DNA of 64,000 nucleotides from Arion vulgaris (taxonomy: Eukaryota; Mollusca; Gastropoda; Stylommatophora; Arionidae): the NCBI GenBank assembly GCA_020796225.1, contig CM036753.1:86771203-86835202 (forward strand). The letters are read 5' to 3'. The translations under genes were made by a program, and so were the position numbers. Below, piece by piece: positions 1 to 12,599 of the stretch. Position 1 is the first letter of the stretch. Each line of letters opens with the position of its first letter. The notes under the pieces are model-generated. The model saw only the letters and a program-made list of their open reading frames with translations. It was not told the DNA's origin and did no database searches.

Positions 1-2306
1 ATGATAACTCAATGTCTGCTGTTGTGACTTTCGAATTGGTTTTTGCAGCTTCAGAATGAATAACATACTTCTGATAATTGTACAAATATTGTTAATGATG
101 TGAGTTTGAGTATTGAATTGAAAACATTTGCAGTTGGTAATACAGTTATTATAGCAAATTTTTAAAAAGAAGAGTTGCAAAAGATGTAATTTCCCTATCC
201 GACCACCACCAGCTGTATTTGTTGTTATAATTGTTTTTAGATCATCCTTAGTTTAGCTCTCCTGATCAAGTGATTCTCGCACATTGGACAAGTCCATATA
301 AGTCCTGCCCTCCAATGCAACAGTCATTTCAATGTTTCCACATTCACTATACACATTTCCACTTCTCTCTATACACCACAGACAGCTCCAACATGTTTGT
401 CTACATCTAACTTCCATTTCAAACATTTCACAGTTGTTAGCATTTTGTGTGATTTTCATTGGCACAGGAACGGAGCAATTATGGGATGACCCTGTTGCAG
501 TGAAGTTGGAACGTACTTATGAACTTATGAACCATTTCAATCATGTGGTTCAATGTCTCTGATGCTGTTTCCACATTTATGGAGAAGAGGGCATTTATCA
601 TGTCCACCCAGTCTATACTTCTTCTACTTGCCATGAATGTGATTCCACTAAATTTCTACCATTTAATTTCCATGTATCCCAGGCAGACATGTAAAGCCAT
701 GACAACTTCTTCAGGCAAAAGTGTTGATGCTCCTTACTAATCGTTAACATACCCCCCTCCCCACCACCACCAAAATAAACATTGTATATATTTGTATTTC
801 ATTTACTATTATTGAAATCACAGTTTTTTTTATTTTGTTCCACTCAAAACATTTTTTTCATTAACATTTTCATGTTTTGAAGAATGGGAAATTGAAATTG
901 TGTTTGTTTTATTTTAAATGGTTGTTACATTGTACTGTGTGTTTTCATCTCGACGTGACTACAAAGTAATTGTAAGTTTTGTTTTTATTCTTGGCTCATA
1001 TTTATTTATTTTGCTTCCTCATCTTGGTTTGAATGTTACAGTTAAACCTTGCAGAAAATATCTGACATGCACACTATTATTCATTTAAATACAACATTGT
1101 TCACACTTGCAGTGTGTTATGTGAAAAGTGCTTGCCAATGAGTCATTTGAAACACAGGTCCTTTATGCAAACTACCTGTAGCTAAACACATAAGTGTAAC
1201 ATTCGTTGGAATGCGAGGTTTTAACATGAGCGCTGAAATGGTGATTTAAGTCACGTATTTCCTTGAATGATAAAAAAATGAAAGTTGTTTGGTAATTTTG
1301 TCTATTTTAACCTGGGAAAAAACGTAAAGGTCTTAAACCTAGTATCATCTTCACGTGTCATGCTAGCTGGTATAGGCGATCACGAATCTCCACAAACTTC
1401 TCTCTATTGACTATCAGTTTGGATGTTGGTATTTTTGTGCCATGAAGTTAATATGTTCAGAATTTTGTTCTCTCTTTGTCTCATCTCCCATTAATTTTAC
1501 CGGTTGTCTCCATATGCCTGGACCTCATGATGTCCCTACACATTTTTTCTTCTGAAGTTGGTGGGGTATTTCCTGAAGTAAACATTCCATTTTCTACCCC
1601 TCTGTAAGATGAAAAGTTAAATTCTGTTATGGAGAAATAAAAACCAGTGACTTGTGCACGTGTGGCGACTGCTTCAGTCAATCGACCTTAATTCCTCTGC
1701 TCTCTCAGCGTACTCGCAGCAATGGGAACAGTGACAGTTTGACAGTTTCCTTTGTGCGTTGACTTCTTTCAGTACCTCAACCTGATTATTTATCAGCATT
1801 TTTGTGTAAAACATCAATGTGACATCCTTTACATCACCAATTAAATTGTATATGTAGTTTAAAAATATATGAGTACAGTTGGTTTGTCTCCTTGAATAAT
1901 ACATATATCTGGGTCAGATACAAATGTATTATATTTCCAACCATCTTTCAGTATCAGGTAAAAAAAAAAATGTGAATACAGGTAAAGTGAATTTTCTATT
2001 TTTAAAAACCAGAATACCGCTGCATTTACATTATAGAGTAATACACAGTGCAACCAGAACACACAAAAGGTTAAAACACGCACTGAGATATCTATAAAGG
2101 AAGTAACCTTGACACGAAGCAAGGAACAAACCAGGGATGCCTGTGCTAGTATAAACACTAGTTAGGAAGTGGAAGTATTCCCAGTTGAAAATAAGAATAG
2201 ACTCTTCATCGCTATTGTAAGAACTCCAGCATTCAGAAAGATGTAATGTTACGTAGAATACATCACGTACAAGATTTGCGTATAGACAATCACAGATGTA
2301 TACACC
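1..2306. other. Intergenic sequence, no gene seen
   Basis: AT-rich sequence with frequent stops in all frames. The short open frames here have no recognisable domain, coding bias or splice context. No repeat with definable ends was recognised. Confidence 0.5.
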
Positions 2307-2319
2307 AAGTTATCACACA

Positions 2320-2575
2320 TCGGGGGTCTCTATGGCTAAGTGGTTAAGCCCTTTGCCTTGTGAGTCGAAAGTCGTGGGTTCGAGTCCGGACAGCGCCATT
2401 CTGTTCACGAGTGCAGTTTTTCCAGAGACCCCTAGGATTGTTGCTGGAGCTACGGAGTTCGTGCTTTGCGCAATACTCTCGGCAGGTGGCGTGCCATTTC
2501 TGCGGTGAGGGACCGAGCCGTATGGGGTAAAACTCGGTGCAATGAAGTCAATCCTTCGGCTTTTAAACCCTTTTT
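2320..2575 (+). repeat. tRNA-derived SINE, family A, with target duplication
   Basis: The element starts with a tRNA-like head: an A-box-like TGGCTAAGTGG near 2333 and a B-box GGGTTCGAGTCC near 2377. The body continues through GGGACCGAGCCGTATGGGG and ends in a T-rich tail. It is flanked by a perfect 13-bp direct repeat, AAGTTATCACACA, at 2307-2319 and 2576-2588, which is the target-site duplication. Related copies lie at about 16573-16790 and, as a reversed 3' fragment, near 40550. Internal RNA polymerase III boxes followed by a shared tail is the standard SINE plan; the mobilising LINE is not identified. Confidence 0.88.
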
Positions 2576-2602
2576 AAGTTATCACACAATTTAATATAAG
2601 AT

Positions 2603-3045
2603 TGTCACAAACATGAGGATGGGGGGTGTCATACATTTTTTCAGGGTTGGGAAATGAATTTTAAAAAAAGTATATGTTAGTTTACTACGCGAAAATTGAG
2701 ACCAGATTGAGATCAGCTTTTGATTTCGTGTTCCACGTATATAAATATTTATTAACTTCTTATAAATGTTTAAACGACAACAGTCAATCGCATATTTCCA
2801 ACTATCATATAAAATGCATGTGCTAATAAGCAAACTAATTAACCATTTTAGCTTGCGCCCCTCCTCACATTCTGACTTAACGTTTGGGCGCACATGGTCA
2901 GAAATATTAACATGAGACTTATGACTGGGTACAACAGTACCGGTCACAAACAGTAACATGAGACGTAAGAACCAGTAGAACGAAATAAGGACAATATGAA
3001 CAATAGATTGTGTAGGTGGATGGGACACACCCTCACGAAACAAGT
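2603..3045 (+). repeat. Diverged copy of the 21.8-26 kb spacer repeat
   Basis: The stretch reading CATACATTTTTTCAGG, then GAATTTTAAAAAAAG, then TTAGTTTACTACG matches with scattered changes the spacer of the higher-order repeat (around 21998-22070). A 150-codon frame lies on the minus strand but has no recognisable domain and is probably fortuitous. The outer ends are uncertain. Confidence 0.45.
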
Positions 3046-4199
3046 CTTGATATATTTAGATATAACCCGGAGTAGGTATATTCAGCAAGGAGGTATTTTT
3101 GTGTGTCTTGTTCGTATGGTGAAAATGTCATGATGTTATAAAACAGATGTATGTTCTTAGATTGAAAGGGCGTATATCGGATTAAACAGGCTTTAGTTCT
3201 CTAATAAAACAAACAACAAAAATATATATATTAAAAAACTGGTGGAACTCCAGGAATAATGATCAAAGAAAATCCTGGGACGGGGAGAGGACGCTCTGTG
3301 TCTTTGAAAATAGTCACAAAATATAAATCGACAGTGGATGACATTTGCAGCAAAACATTCTACGGAGAATGAAGAAAGTTAACTGATGGTCATGTGTAGA
3401 ATACAGTCAATGAAGCGTATGACGAACAAGTATTATTAGCAATAGATAGAAGACTTCGCAAGCAAGTTTGAAATTAGGTCTGTATGATTCTTTTAAGTTG
3501 GTCGTTATTCTGTCTACGTAAATGACTTACCATCTTCCAGATAGCAAATTACCTGTTTTCATACCGCATTGTAAAGTGGGGAATGCCTTGTCAGGCCCTT
3601 ATTGTTTATTGATCAACTGCACACGATGGGTGGTGCCTTTACTTCCAAGTGTTTCTCTAGCATTTAGTTAAAGCTAGTTCGACCTGAAATATGTTTTGTG
3701 GTTGGAAAAAATGTCACTATTATAGTGTATTTTAATATGGGACCACTCGCCTAGGAAACAAATGCTCTAACCGTTGTTCTACGGCGACTTTCGATCTTCC
3801 AAATACTTACGTTTTTATTATCAACTGTTTGTTTATGTCCTGGATGAGAACTAGGCTATCTAGTGCCCTAAACAATGTCAAGGTATGAAAGTACAAAATA
3901 ACATTTTGACATACAAATCATTTTGAACTAGGACACTTATAGAGCGTGCGTATATACGCCTGCAGAGAGGAAAGCAACCCTCACACTAACATCTCAAGTT
4001 GTGTACTTTTATTTTGCATTTTTGCCACCAGTTCAAGCAGAACAAGTGCTGGTTCCAATTCATGTTCAGTTTCTATAGTTGTCAAACTAACCATTCTATT
4101 TATAACGTTGTTGAGTTTATTTACTTTTTAAAAATAAGTTCTATCTTTGAAAAATATTTCATCACTTATAACTGCAGTAGCAACTTAGACGCCTGGAAA
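3046..4199. other. Intergenic sequence, no gene seen
   Basis: No coding region or bounded repeat was recognised. A weak tRNA-like stretch occurs around 3740-3800 (minus strand), too diverged to call as a SINE. Confidence 0.4.
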
Positions 4200-4680
4200 T
4201 CTGCCCAATAAGCATCAGAACCAAGACTAGTATCTATAACAGCTGTGTGCTGTCAACATTGTATTACGGATCGGAATGCTGGAGAATGACAGAACGTGAT
4301 ATGTCCAGACTCTCCACCTTTCATACAACTTGTCTGCGAAAAATCTTACGCGTGTACTGCCGACTACTATCTCGAATCAAGAATTTTGCGATGCCAACAA
4401 GAGAATATGGGCACTATCATCCGAAATGACATGAGATGGATTGGACATGTGATGCGCATGAACTGGCTCGACACGAACTGCTGAGATGGACTCAGAGGGT
4501 AGCGAAGCGTGGAAGACCCAAGACGACCTGAGGAGAACGATAGAGCAAGAGCTGAAGAATGAATCATAGCTGGAACACAATACAGAGGAAGGCCATGAAC
4601 AGGAAGAATGGTGTCGTTTGTTTCCTAAACGCCAAGGGCGTAACAGGCTAAAGAGGAGCAACTGAACATTATCCAGAGTT
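4200..4680 (+). pseudogene. LINE reverse transcriptase 3' end, fragment
   Basis: Translation of consecutive frames gives the C-terminal landmarks of L2/RTE-like LINE ORF2: YYGSECWRMTERDMSRLS, then FHTTCLRKILRV, RWIGHVMRMN, RGRPKTT and a terminal NAKGVTG-like end. In these families this region lies just after the reverse transcriptase fingers and palm. Several frameshifts and stops separate the motifs, and no YADD-containing part is present, so this is a dead 5'-truncated insertion. The clade assignment is from motif memory only. Confidence 0.75.
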
Positions 4681-4715
4681 ATTGTTGTCGTATAAAGAAT
4701 ACTATAACTGTGATA

Positions 4716-4717
<2 letters not shown>

Positions 4718-4747
<30 letters not shown>
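4718..4747. repeat. (TA)n microsatellite
   Basis: About 15 uninterrupted TA dinucleotides. Confidence 0.95.
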
Positions 4748-4750
<3 letters not shown>

Positions 4751-4970
4751 TTATTGCTTCAGTTCACAACATATCATCAGCATTAATGTTATGTTTCCAT
4801 TATGCACTAACTATAGTTGAACATTTTTGTAAGTGTTAAGTACACATTTTAAATGTTATTTTCTTGTTACTGTGAATATCATACAGAAAGCCAAATAGGA
4901 ATTTATAGTTATGGTTGTTGAAATATTTCTCTAATATATTGTTTGACTCTTTATAAGACAGTATAGCAGC

Positions 4971-5165
4971 GGGATCGCCGATAGCGAAGTTGTTAACACG
5001 CTGCACTAGGAACTATGTGCCATGGAAATTCCGGAGTTCGAGGGCAGCTTGTGCCAAATATTTTCGGTTCGCGCGTGGTTAGACTGCTGGAAACTCGGAT
5101 ACTTTACTTTGGGGATCTAATTTACAAGTACTTCGAAAGTCATTGTAAGGCTCGCTTTAATGGCG
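4971..5165 (+). repeat. Probable tRNA-derived SINE, degenerate
   Basis: GATCGCCGATAGCGAAGTTG followed about 55 bp later by GGAGTTCGAGGGC resembles an A-box/B-box tRNA head. The downstream body reads GGTTCGCGCG and GGAAACTCGGATAC. No target duplication was seen, so the ends are approximate. Confidence 0.45.
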
Positions 5166-5519
5166 TGGAACACTGGTGATAAGGAAAGCAAGCCCTCACA
5201 CAAAAATCAGTCAGATGCGTCATATTAGGTGCCATGAACTCATATCGGACCAACAAAAGAACAATGTTAGCAGCAAACCTACATTGAATCTTGCTGTAAC
5301 TATTCTTGGGTCTTGTGTTGAGACTGCCGTTTGTGTCTCAGAAGTAACCATCATAGCTATATCTGCATGCGCCTGACAGGTTTAGGCAGGTCTTGAGAAG
5401 TCGAGACACACTAAATACCATCCTGTTATACAAGTGAGGGGTTGGGCAAAATGCTGATAATTCGTTCCTGTAAATAATATCTCGTTACGGAACAAACACA
5501 AGAAAAACTTTGCACCGGC

Positions 5520-6150
5520 TGAAGTGAGTAAAACCAGCCATATAACCAGCGAAATGACGGTTGAGGATCAAGCTCGAAAGGAAGTCTTCATCTCGACTGG
5601 GAATCTCTTTTCACGCCCAAGAATAATTGACGCAGACAGAAGGATGAGATAGAACAGACCAAAGAAAACGTGAAGAATTGTGGAAATGAATAAAATAGTG
5701 AGAGTTGACTCAGAGTACCATGGGTAGAAAGATAGCAGACTGGTACCAATGGGGATAACTTGTGAATGTCTTATGTGTTAACTGCACCATAAAGAATATT
5801 TTGGCTGAACAAAATCAGCAGGTAAGTACTACGCAAAGGGTGTACTCAGGAGGAAATTCACGCAGTGATTAAAGACATACACTGATTGGATAGAATACAC
5901 TCTCAGAAGCTATTCAGAGACCATCATGAACCCCCAAAGGGAAGACGAAGCTACAGAATAAGGACAACTTGATGGAGAAGAAACATAGTGTAGGACAGTC
6001 ATTGGGCTCCCTGCGAAGAATGGCCACCGACCGAGTACAGTGGAGAGATTTTGTTGTTACCATTCAAGACTCCACAAGTTGCGATCGTTTCAACTTTTTT
6101 TTGTCGGTCCGTGTCCAGGGATAAGAAGAAGAAGATGAAGAAGAGCATAT
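5520..6150 (+). pseudogene. LINE 3' end with (AAG)n tail, degenerate
   Basis: The end of this segment reads, across broken frames, as a LINE C-terminus (KGRRSYRIRTT, WRRNIV, then VQWRDF-like residues). It closes with GATAAGAAGAAGAAGATGAA, an AAG-rich tail typical of several LINEs in this window. No reverse transcriptase palm motif remains. The 5' limit is approximate. Confidence 0.5.
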
Positions 6151-6221
6151 AAATGTACATACAGTATGCCTCAAAGTATATTAGTATGTCCTTTGAGTCT
6201 CCTTAATATCTGTAAAAACTA

Positions 6222-6480
6222 CAGGGTGTTCAAGATAATAGCAGCCTGTGTATGGAGTCAATCTGGCATATATGTATGAAAATGAGAAGGTTCAGTTATG
6301 ACGTAGTATAGGTCAAGGTTATGTGACGGTATGTAATTGTAGTGCGGGAAGGGGCGATGAACAAATGTGACGTAAAACGAGCTAGTCAGAACCGGTTTAA
6401 ATAGTACATAAACATAACGCGATAGATTATCTGGCAACTTTCGATTTGTCAATGGGGCTGCTTTAATCTTGAACACCCTG
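6222..6480. mobile_element. Tc1/mariner-type MITE with TA duplication
   Basis: A 259-bp element whose ends are inverted copies of CAGGGTGTTCAAGAT followed by a variable A/T step and AGCAGCC. It is flanked by TA at 6220-6221 and 6481-6482. TA target duplications and short terminal inverted repeats are the hallmark of Tc1/mariner-like non-autonomous elements. The minus-strand open frame overlapping it runs past the element's end and has no transposase motif. Confidence 0.85.
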
Positions 6481-6806
6481 TAGTTGAAAACCTTCACATC
6501 TGCAGCCCACACGGAAATTATTAGTCATTTGGCATTGACCTGTAACTGAGTTTAAATCTAGCTTTTAAGATTGACAACACACTCTGCGCCCTAGACTGCT
6601 GGTTAAGTGAATTAGCTCATATCTGCAAACAATAACAAAAACATAATCTAGTTAATCTCGTATTGTAAATCAATGTCCGTATCGTAGTACACTTATCCCT
6701 TGTGACAACAAAAGTATTTATTTCAGTTCAATCTTATCTGGACAACTGGCTCCAAAATCTTGTGTGTACTTATCAGTATTTTTTTTGTTACATGCTTACC
6801 GTTAAA

Positions 6807-7346
6807 TCACACACCTTTCCCCTTTTCGGACTTTAAAATACTTTTACTCGCAGTCCTTTTCAGATATTGTGTAAAAATGGTAATGAAATATCGCATACAA
6901 TACCTCGAGTATGTGTAATAATATGCACATGAAAGTACTAGGCAACAAGTAGAAACTTTCTTATATCTTGAGCATAAAAAAAGAGCATCTAACGGTTCTT
7001 TAGCATGTGGTCTTGTGGGTAATTGCTGCCTGATCTCTGTGTACTCTACCACTTTATAGCCATGGTTACCGCATTGATCTCCATTGTGTGACTGCTTGTA
7101 GCTACCACAACGGCATCGCTGCCCGTCTTGACAGTTTTGCATCTCAAGCTCGCAGTAAACTCCTATGCACTCCGCTTTTCTTGAATCACTGAGCCGTCGG
7201 TGTACATTCGTATTTACTATGTCGGGAACTTGTTCGGTGCATCTTTTTCGAGTGTGATGTGAAAGGAAATGGTAATCTTTGTAACCTTTCCCTGCTGAGC
7301 GTAATATAGGTATGTTTACATATCTGCTTGATAACATCTTCGACAT
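6807..7346 (-). CDS. Hypothetical cysteine-rich ORF, 179 codons
   Basis: This is one of the longer uninterrupted frames in the window that is not part of a retroelement. A central segment, about residues 55-100, is cysteine-rich (ECIGVYCELEMQNC, then RCRC and QC with Gly/Asn-rich spacing) and locally richer in GC than its flanks. Residues after about 125 contain a Cys/Tyr-rich hydrophobic stretch. No signal peptide is convincing and no family is recognised. If real, only the central part, about 7030-7230, may be an exon, because the N- and C-terminal thirds look like ordinary AT-rich noncoding translation. It could equally be chance or a decayed repeat. Confidence 0.25.
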   Translation of the reverse strand: MSKMLSSRYVNIPILRSAGKGYKDYHFLSHHTRKRCTEQVPDIVNTNVHRRLSDSRKAECIGVYCELEMQNCQDGQRCRCGSYKQSHNGDQCGNHGYKVVEYTEIRQQLPTRPHAKEPLDALFLCSRYKKVSTCCLVLSCAYYYTYSRYCMRYFITIFTQYLKRTASKSILKSEKGKGV

Positions 7347-7370
7347 CGTCCATTCATGATGTACCTTTCT

Positions 7371-7535
7371 CAGGGGCGGCTCGTCATTAAGAGCCAGTGG
7401 GGCCCGGCCCCACCAAAAATCGAAAGGGGATAGCTTCCCGGATTAGACAAATAATAGTAAATACTCCAAAAACCAAGATTTTTCCGAAAATTTGTGTCTG
7501 GCCCAACCAAGAAAAATGACAACGAGCCGCCACTG
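7371..7535. mobile_element. hAT MITE with exact 8-bp duplication
   Basis: A 165-bp element beginning CAGGGGCGGCTCGT and ending ACGAGCCGCCACTG, so its termini are inverted repeats. It is flanked by ACCTTTCT at 7363-7370 and 7536-7543. Eight-base duplications and CAG...CTG ends are typical of hAT elements. Both ends match those of the 1.74-kb element at 51305-53046, so this is its deletion derivative. Confidence 0.93.
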
Positions 7536-7543
7536 ACCTTTCT

Positions 7544-8842
<1,299 letters not shown>

Positions 8843-9603
8843 GTTCTCATATATATGTGTTCTAATGAGATGGAGCAGTTTTAGAAGTCAACACGTTTTA
8901 TGCACGTTTGTAATTTGATATGTGTAATAGTGTGCAAATATTTGTTTCAAGCTGTGATCACATTTTGACATACTATTTGTTTCTGTTGGCAAATCAAGGT
9001 TGGTAGCTTCCCTTGAGCAAAATAAAATACGATGGACTGCAGATAACGGGGGGTGTAAACAAAATAAACATCAGTTGCTTTGTAACGCACAAACATAATA
9101 TCGATTGTGTTGCGGCTACGAGATACATCTTTGTCAGTAACAATGGGTATTATAAATGAAATTGAATGTAAATAAATAGTTAAAGGTAATATCATATATT
9201 GACATAGGAGTGTGAAAGACATCACATTACTAGATGTAGTATTTTGTGGAAATATTGCTACGATACAGTGGATACAAAGCAAAAGGTGAACCTCATGGAT
9301 AACAGATGCGACGAAAGACACTGTTTATGAAGCACACACAAAAGCCCGTTCTAGAAATCTCTTCTTAGCCAAAAGATGGGAGCCAAATCAGGATTGGAGA
9401 AGAGAAAGACAAGGTGCATAGAGAGGCTCGTTCCAGGTGTCTCCTTTTTCGTCCTGAGGCTGAAATGTAAAACATGATTAGAGAATAGATAGATAAATAA
9501 GAGTATTTGGTGGCGAGATGACTATTTCTCATTCTCTATAACTAATTCTATAACTGTGCGAGCCAGAGACGCTTTTGCATCAGTCTGCTGGGGTTTGGAA
9601 TCT

Positions 9604-9850
9604 TCTTTCTTCTTTGCGTTCGTTCTTTACGACCAATTTTAATCACTTTGTGATATGTTTGATCTTTGCCAAGAACTTGTATACGTTGCACATTGGTTTG
9701 GTAGACCCTAAACGCATAGACTTCTACACGTTTAGGAAATGTGCATCCGATTTCAGCCAAACCTCCTTAGTCGGCTTTTACGACATGCGTGGCAGGTAAC
9801 AGTGGTTCTATTCTTTACACCCCAATTTGGGCCCCGGTAATCACTCGGGC
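9604..9850 (-). repeat. 249-bp retroposon family D, copy 1
   Basis: Read on the minus strand the element begins GCCCGAGTGATTACCGGGGC, continues through ACCTGCCACGCATGTCGTAA, and ends GTTCTTGGCAAAG... with an AAG-rich tail (seen here as TTCTTTCTTCTTT). It is flanked by a perfect 13-bp duplication, GGGTTTGGAATCT, at 9591-9603 and 9851-9863. Its 247-bp length matches the two other copies (44342-44590 and 58682-58930). A 70-codon minus-strand frame crosses most of it but is not conserved in the other copies, so the element is probably noncoding. No clear A/B boxes were found. Confidence 0.88.
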
Positions 9851-10169
9851 GGGTTTGGAATCTGTTGATTGACAAACTCTTTGATCATTTAACTACACTA
9901 ACAAAAATTTTGAACTCGCTGACAAACAGGTATCTTGTACTTCTGTAGTAGTGCTGAAACCCATAACACACAGTCTCACTTGTGCCTTTCTTAACCCAGG
10001 TTGGAGTATATGTCCTCAACCAAGTCATCATATCTTCGGATATCTTTTGCAGCTCATTTAATCTATTCCGTATATCGTTAATTTCTGTCTATAAATCTCA
10101 TCTCAGTGTTTTTCCAGTCTTCCCTCTCTTTCGCATTCCATTCGGGTTCCAGGAAAGAATCTTTCACAG

Positions 10170-12470
10170 AAAATCAAATTGACCACATATGCATAAACAA
10201 GAAATTCAGGTCATCTCTACAAGATGTAAGGGTTCTAAGGGGGCAGATGTAGATTCGGATCACCATTTGCTGATAAGTAAAATTAAACTGAAGCTTAAGC
10301 GATACATAACATCCCATGAACATAGACACCAATGTAATGTAGGATACCTCAGAAGTCAAGAAACAAAGGAACAGTTCACGGTCACAGTTTCTAATAAGTA
10401 TGAGGTTTGCGGCAATTAGAAGATGAGTTGAGTGCGGAAGAATGCTGGCAGCAAGCAAAAAATATTTGGAATGAAACATGCACAGAGGTATTAGGAAAGA
10501 AGGAGCGGAATCATAAGGCATGGATAACTCCAGAAACTCTCAAGGAAATAGAAGAAAGGAAAAGAGGAAAGCAGATTTAAATAATAGCAAAACTAGAACT
10601 GCCATAGTCCATGAAACATACACAGAAGCTAACAAGAAAGTGAAGAAACAAATAAGGTTAGATAAAAGACAATACGTCTTTTGGAAATTTGGAAATTGAT
10701 GAGGCATTATGGAATCCCACAGAAAATTTTATTAACCTAATAAAAGTAACATATACAGATATGAAATGTAGAGTTCTTCATGAAGGTAAACTAACAGACA
10801 CTTTTGGAATAGAAACAGGAGTGCGTCAGGAATGTCTTCTATCACCTTTTTTGTTCTTACTGACAATAGACTGGATTATGAAGACCACATTAAGGGGGGA
10901 TTCGGGTCTTGAAAATCAAGAATCTATTTTCGTTGTTTTCATATTAATATAAAATTTGTATAAGCATTTTGAAAGAGTATGACTTAGAATAGTAGAAAAA
11001 TTAGTAAAAAAAAATGTCAAGTGTTGCCATGGAAACAATACAAAATGGCCAAAAACAAATTTCAAATCCTAAGGCTCTGAATCTAATGAATGTAAATGAA
11101 TTCTGTTTCACTCTAAGGTGCGCAATTGTAATATCTAAAATATTACACATGATTTTTAGGATATATTAAATATTTAATTTTTATAAATTTTTGGTAAAAA
11201 TTCCCTCAAAATGTGGTCAAAAAAGCTGTTTTTGGAGGGTGTGTTTACACAAAATTCATAAAAAATGTAATATTTAATATATCCTAAAAAGGATCAGTAA
11301 TTTTGTAGATATTACAATTGCTCACCTTAGAGTGAAAACAGAATTCATTTATATTCATTAACTTCAGAGCCTTAGGATTTGAAATTCTGTGCTTGGCGGC
11401 CATTTTGTATTGTTTCCATGGCAACGCGTTGACTTTTTTTTCTAATTTTTTTTACTATTCTAAGTCATAATCTTTCAAAATTGTTATACAAATTCTACAT
11501 TAATACCAAAGCAAAGAAAATAGTTTCCAGACCAGAGTCCCCCTTAACTAACACCAGAAATGGAATCCCAAAGGACTGACAGAGCAATTAGATGATCTGG
11601 ACTTCGCTGATAACACAGCCCTTCTGTCACATACACGAAATCAGATGCAGACATATAAATATATGCAGAAATATAAGCTAAACACATTGAATCAAAGGTC
11701 CCAGTAACTGGGGCTGAATATTCATATGGGAAAGACAAAGATATTTAGAATTAACCAAGCAAACGACAACTCGATCTCCCTGGGTGAAATCCCACTTCAA
11801 GAGGTAGAATCATACACATATTTGGACAGCAACGTAGACAAAGAGGGTGGAACAGATAGAGATGTTAAAATAAGAATACAGAAGGCAAGAGGAGCTTTCA
11901 TTGCACTGGGGGAAAATATGGAAGTCTAAAGAAATCAAATCTAGAACAAAAATTCGGATATTTAACTCTAATGTTAAAGCAGTTCTACTGTATGGGTCAG
12001 AAACATGGAGAACAACTAAAACAATAGCGCATAAATTGCAAACATTCATCAACTGGTGTCTGCGCAGAATAGAGGCAATAAGATGGTATGATAGGGTCAC
12101 AAATGAGGAACTTATGGAGAGAACAAGACAGATTCCAGTGAACGAACAGGTTAAAAAGACGCTGGCGCTGGATAGGACACACTTTGCGAAATCGGAGGGG
12201 AATATAACAAGAAGGGTCCTTGCCTGGAACCCGCAGGGCAAGAGAGAGAGAGAAGACAAGAGATAAATGTCACAGTAGTTTAAAGAAAGCAATAATGAAT
12301 TATATTGTTCCTGAAAGACACGTTCCAGGCGGGGACAAAGACGACGATGGCAACAGGACATTAAGGATACTTTGAACACGATGAGGAGGAGACGGAAGAT
12401 TGACTAGAGATTGAGAGCCATTTAGACGTCTGAAATAAGCGACGTTCTGCAACATGCTACATCAAGAGAT
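10170..12470 (+). pseudogene. LINE ORF2, internally deleted and interrupted
   Basis: Domains in order: an endonuclease C-terminus around 10180-10300 (NQIDHICINKK, then GADVDSDHHLLISK); a linker; reverse transcriptase motifs around 10690-10890 (GVRQECLLSPFLF); after an insertion, a degenerate YADD region near 11600 (LDFADN-like); YLDSNVDKEGG near 11815; YGSETWRTTKT near 11990; and C-terminal RVLAWNPQGKRER near 12215. The join at about 10683 skips the first reverse transcriptase motifs, showing an internal deletion, and stops and frameshifts are scattered. The element at 10894-11543 splits the palm domain. This non-LTR retrotransposon is dead. Confidence 0.85.
10894..11543. mobile_element. Foldback MITE at a TTAA site
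   Basis: A 650-bp element made almost entirely of two ~300-bp inverted arms. The left arm reads GGGGGGATTCGGGTCTTG and later GTTGCCATGGAAACAATACA and CAAATCCTAAGGCTCTGAA. The reverse complement of the right arm repeats these with few differences. TTAA flanks both sides (10890-10893 and 11544-11547), and the LINE reading resumes directly after it. TTAA duplications with G/C-run termini are typical of piggyBac-type elements. There is no coding capacity. Confidence 0.9.
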
Positions 12471-12599
12471 CCGCATAAACAGTAGGCTGGACTAGTAGTA
12501 GTTGGTGAAAACCGATGTAGTTGATTCATTAAGGAGCATGAAAATCCTAAGAAATTTTATATAAACTTCAGTCGAACTGTCTCCAAAAAAAAGCTCAAT

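Noticed and set aside
2591..3043. 150-codon minus-strand frame as a gene
   Set aside because: It overlaps a diverged copy of the 1.76-kb spacer repeat and has no domain.
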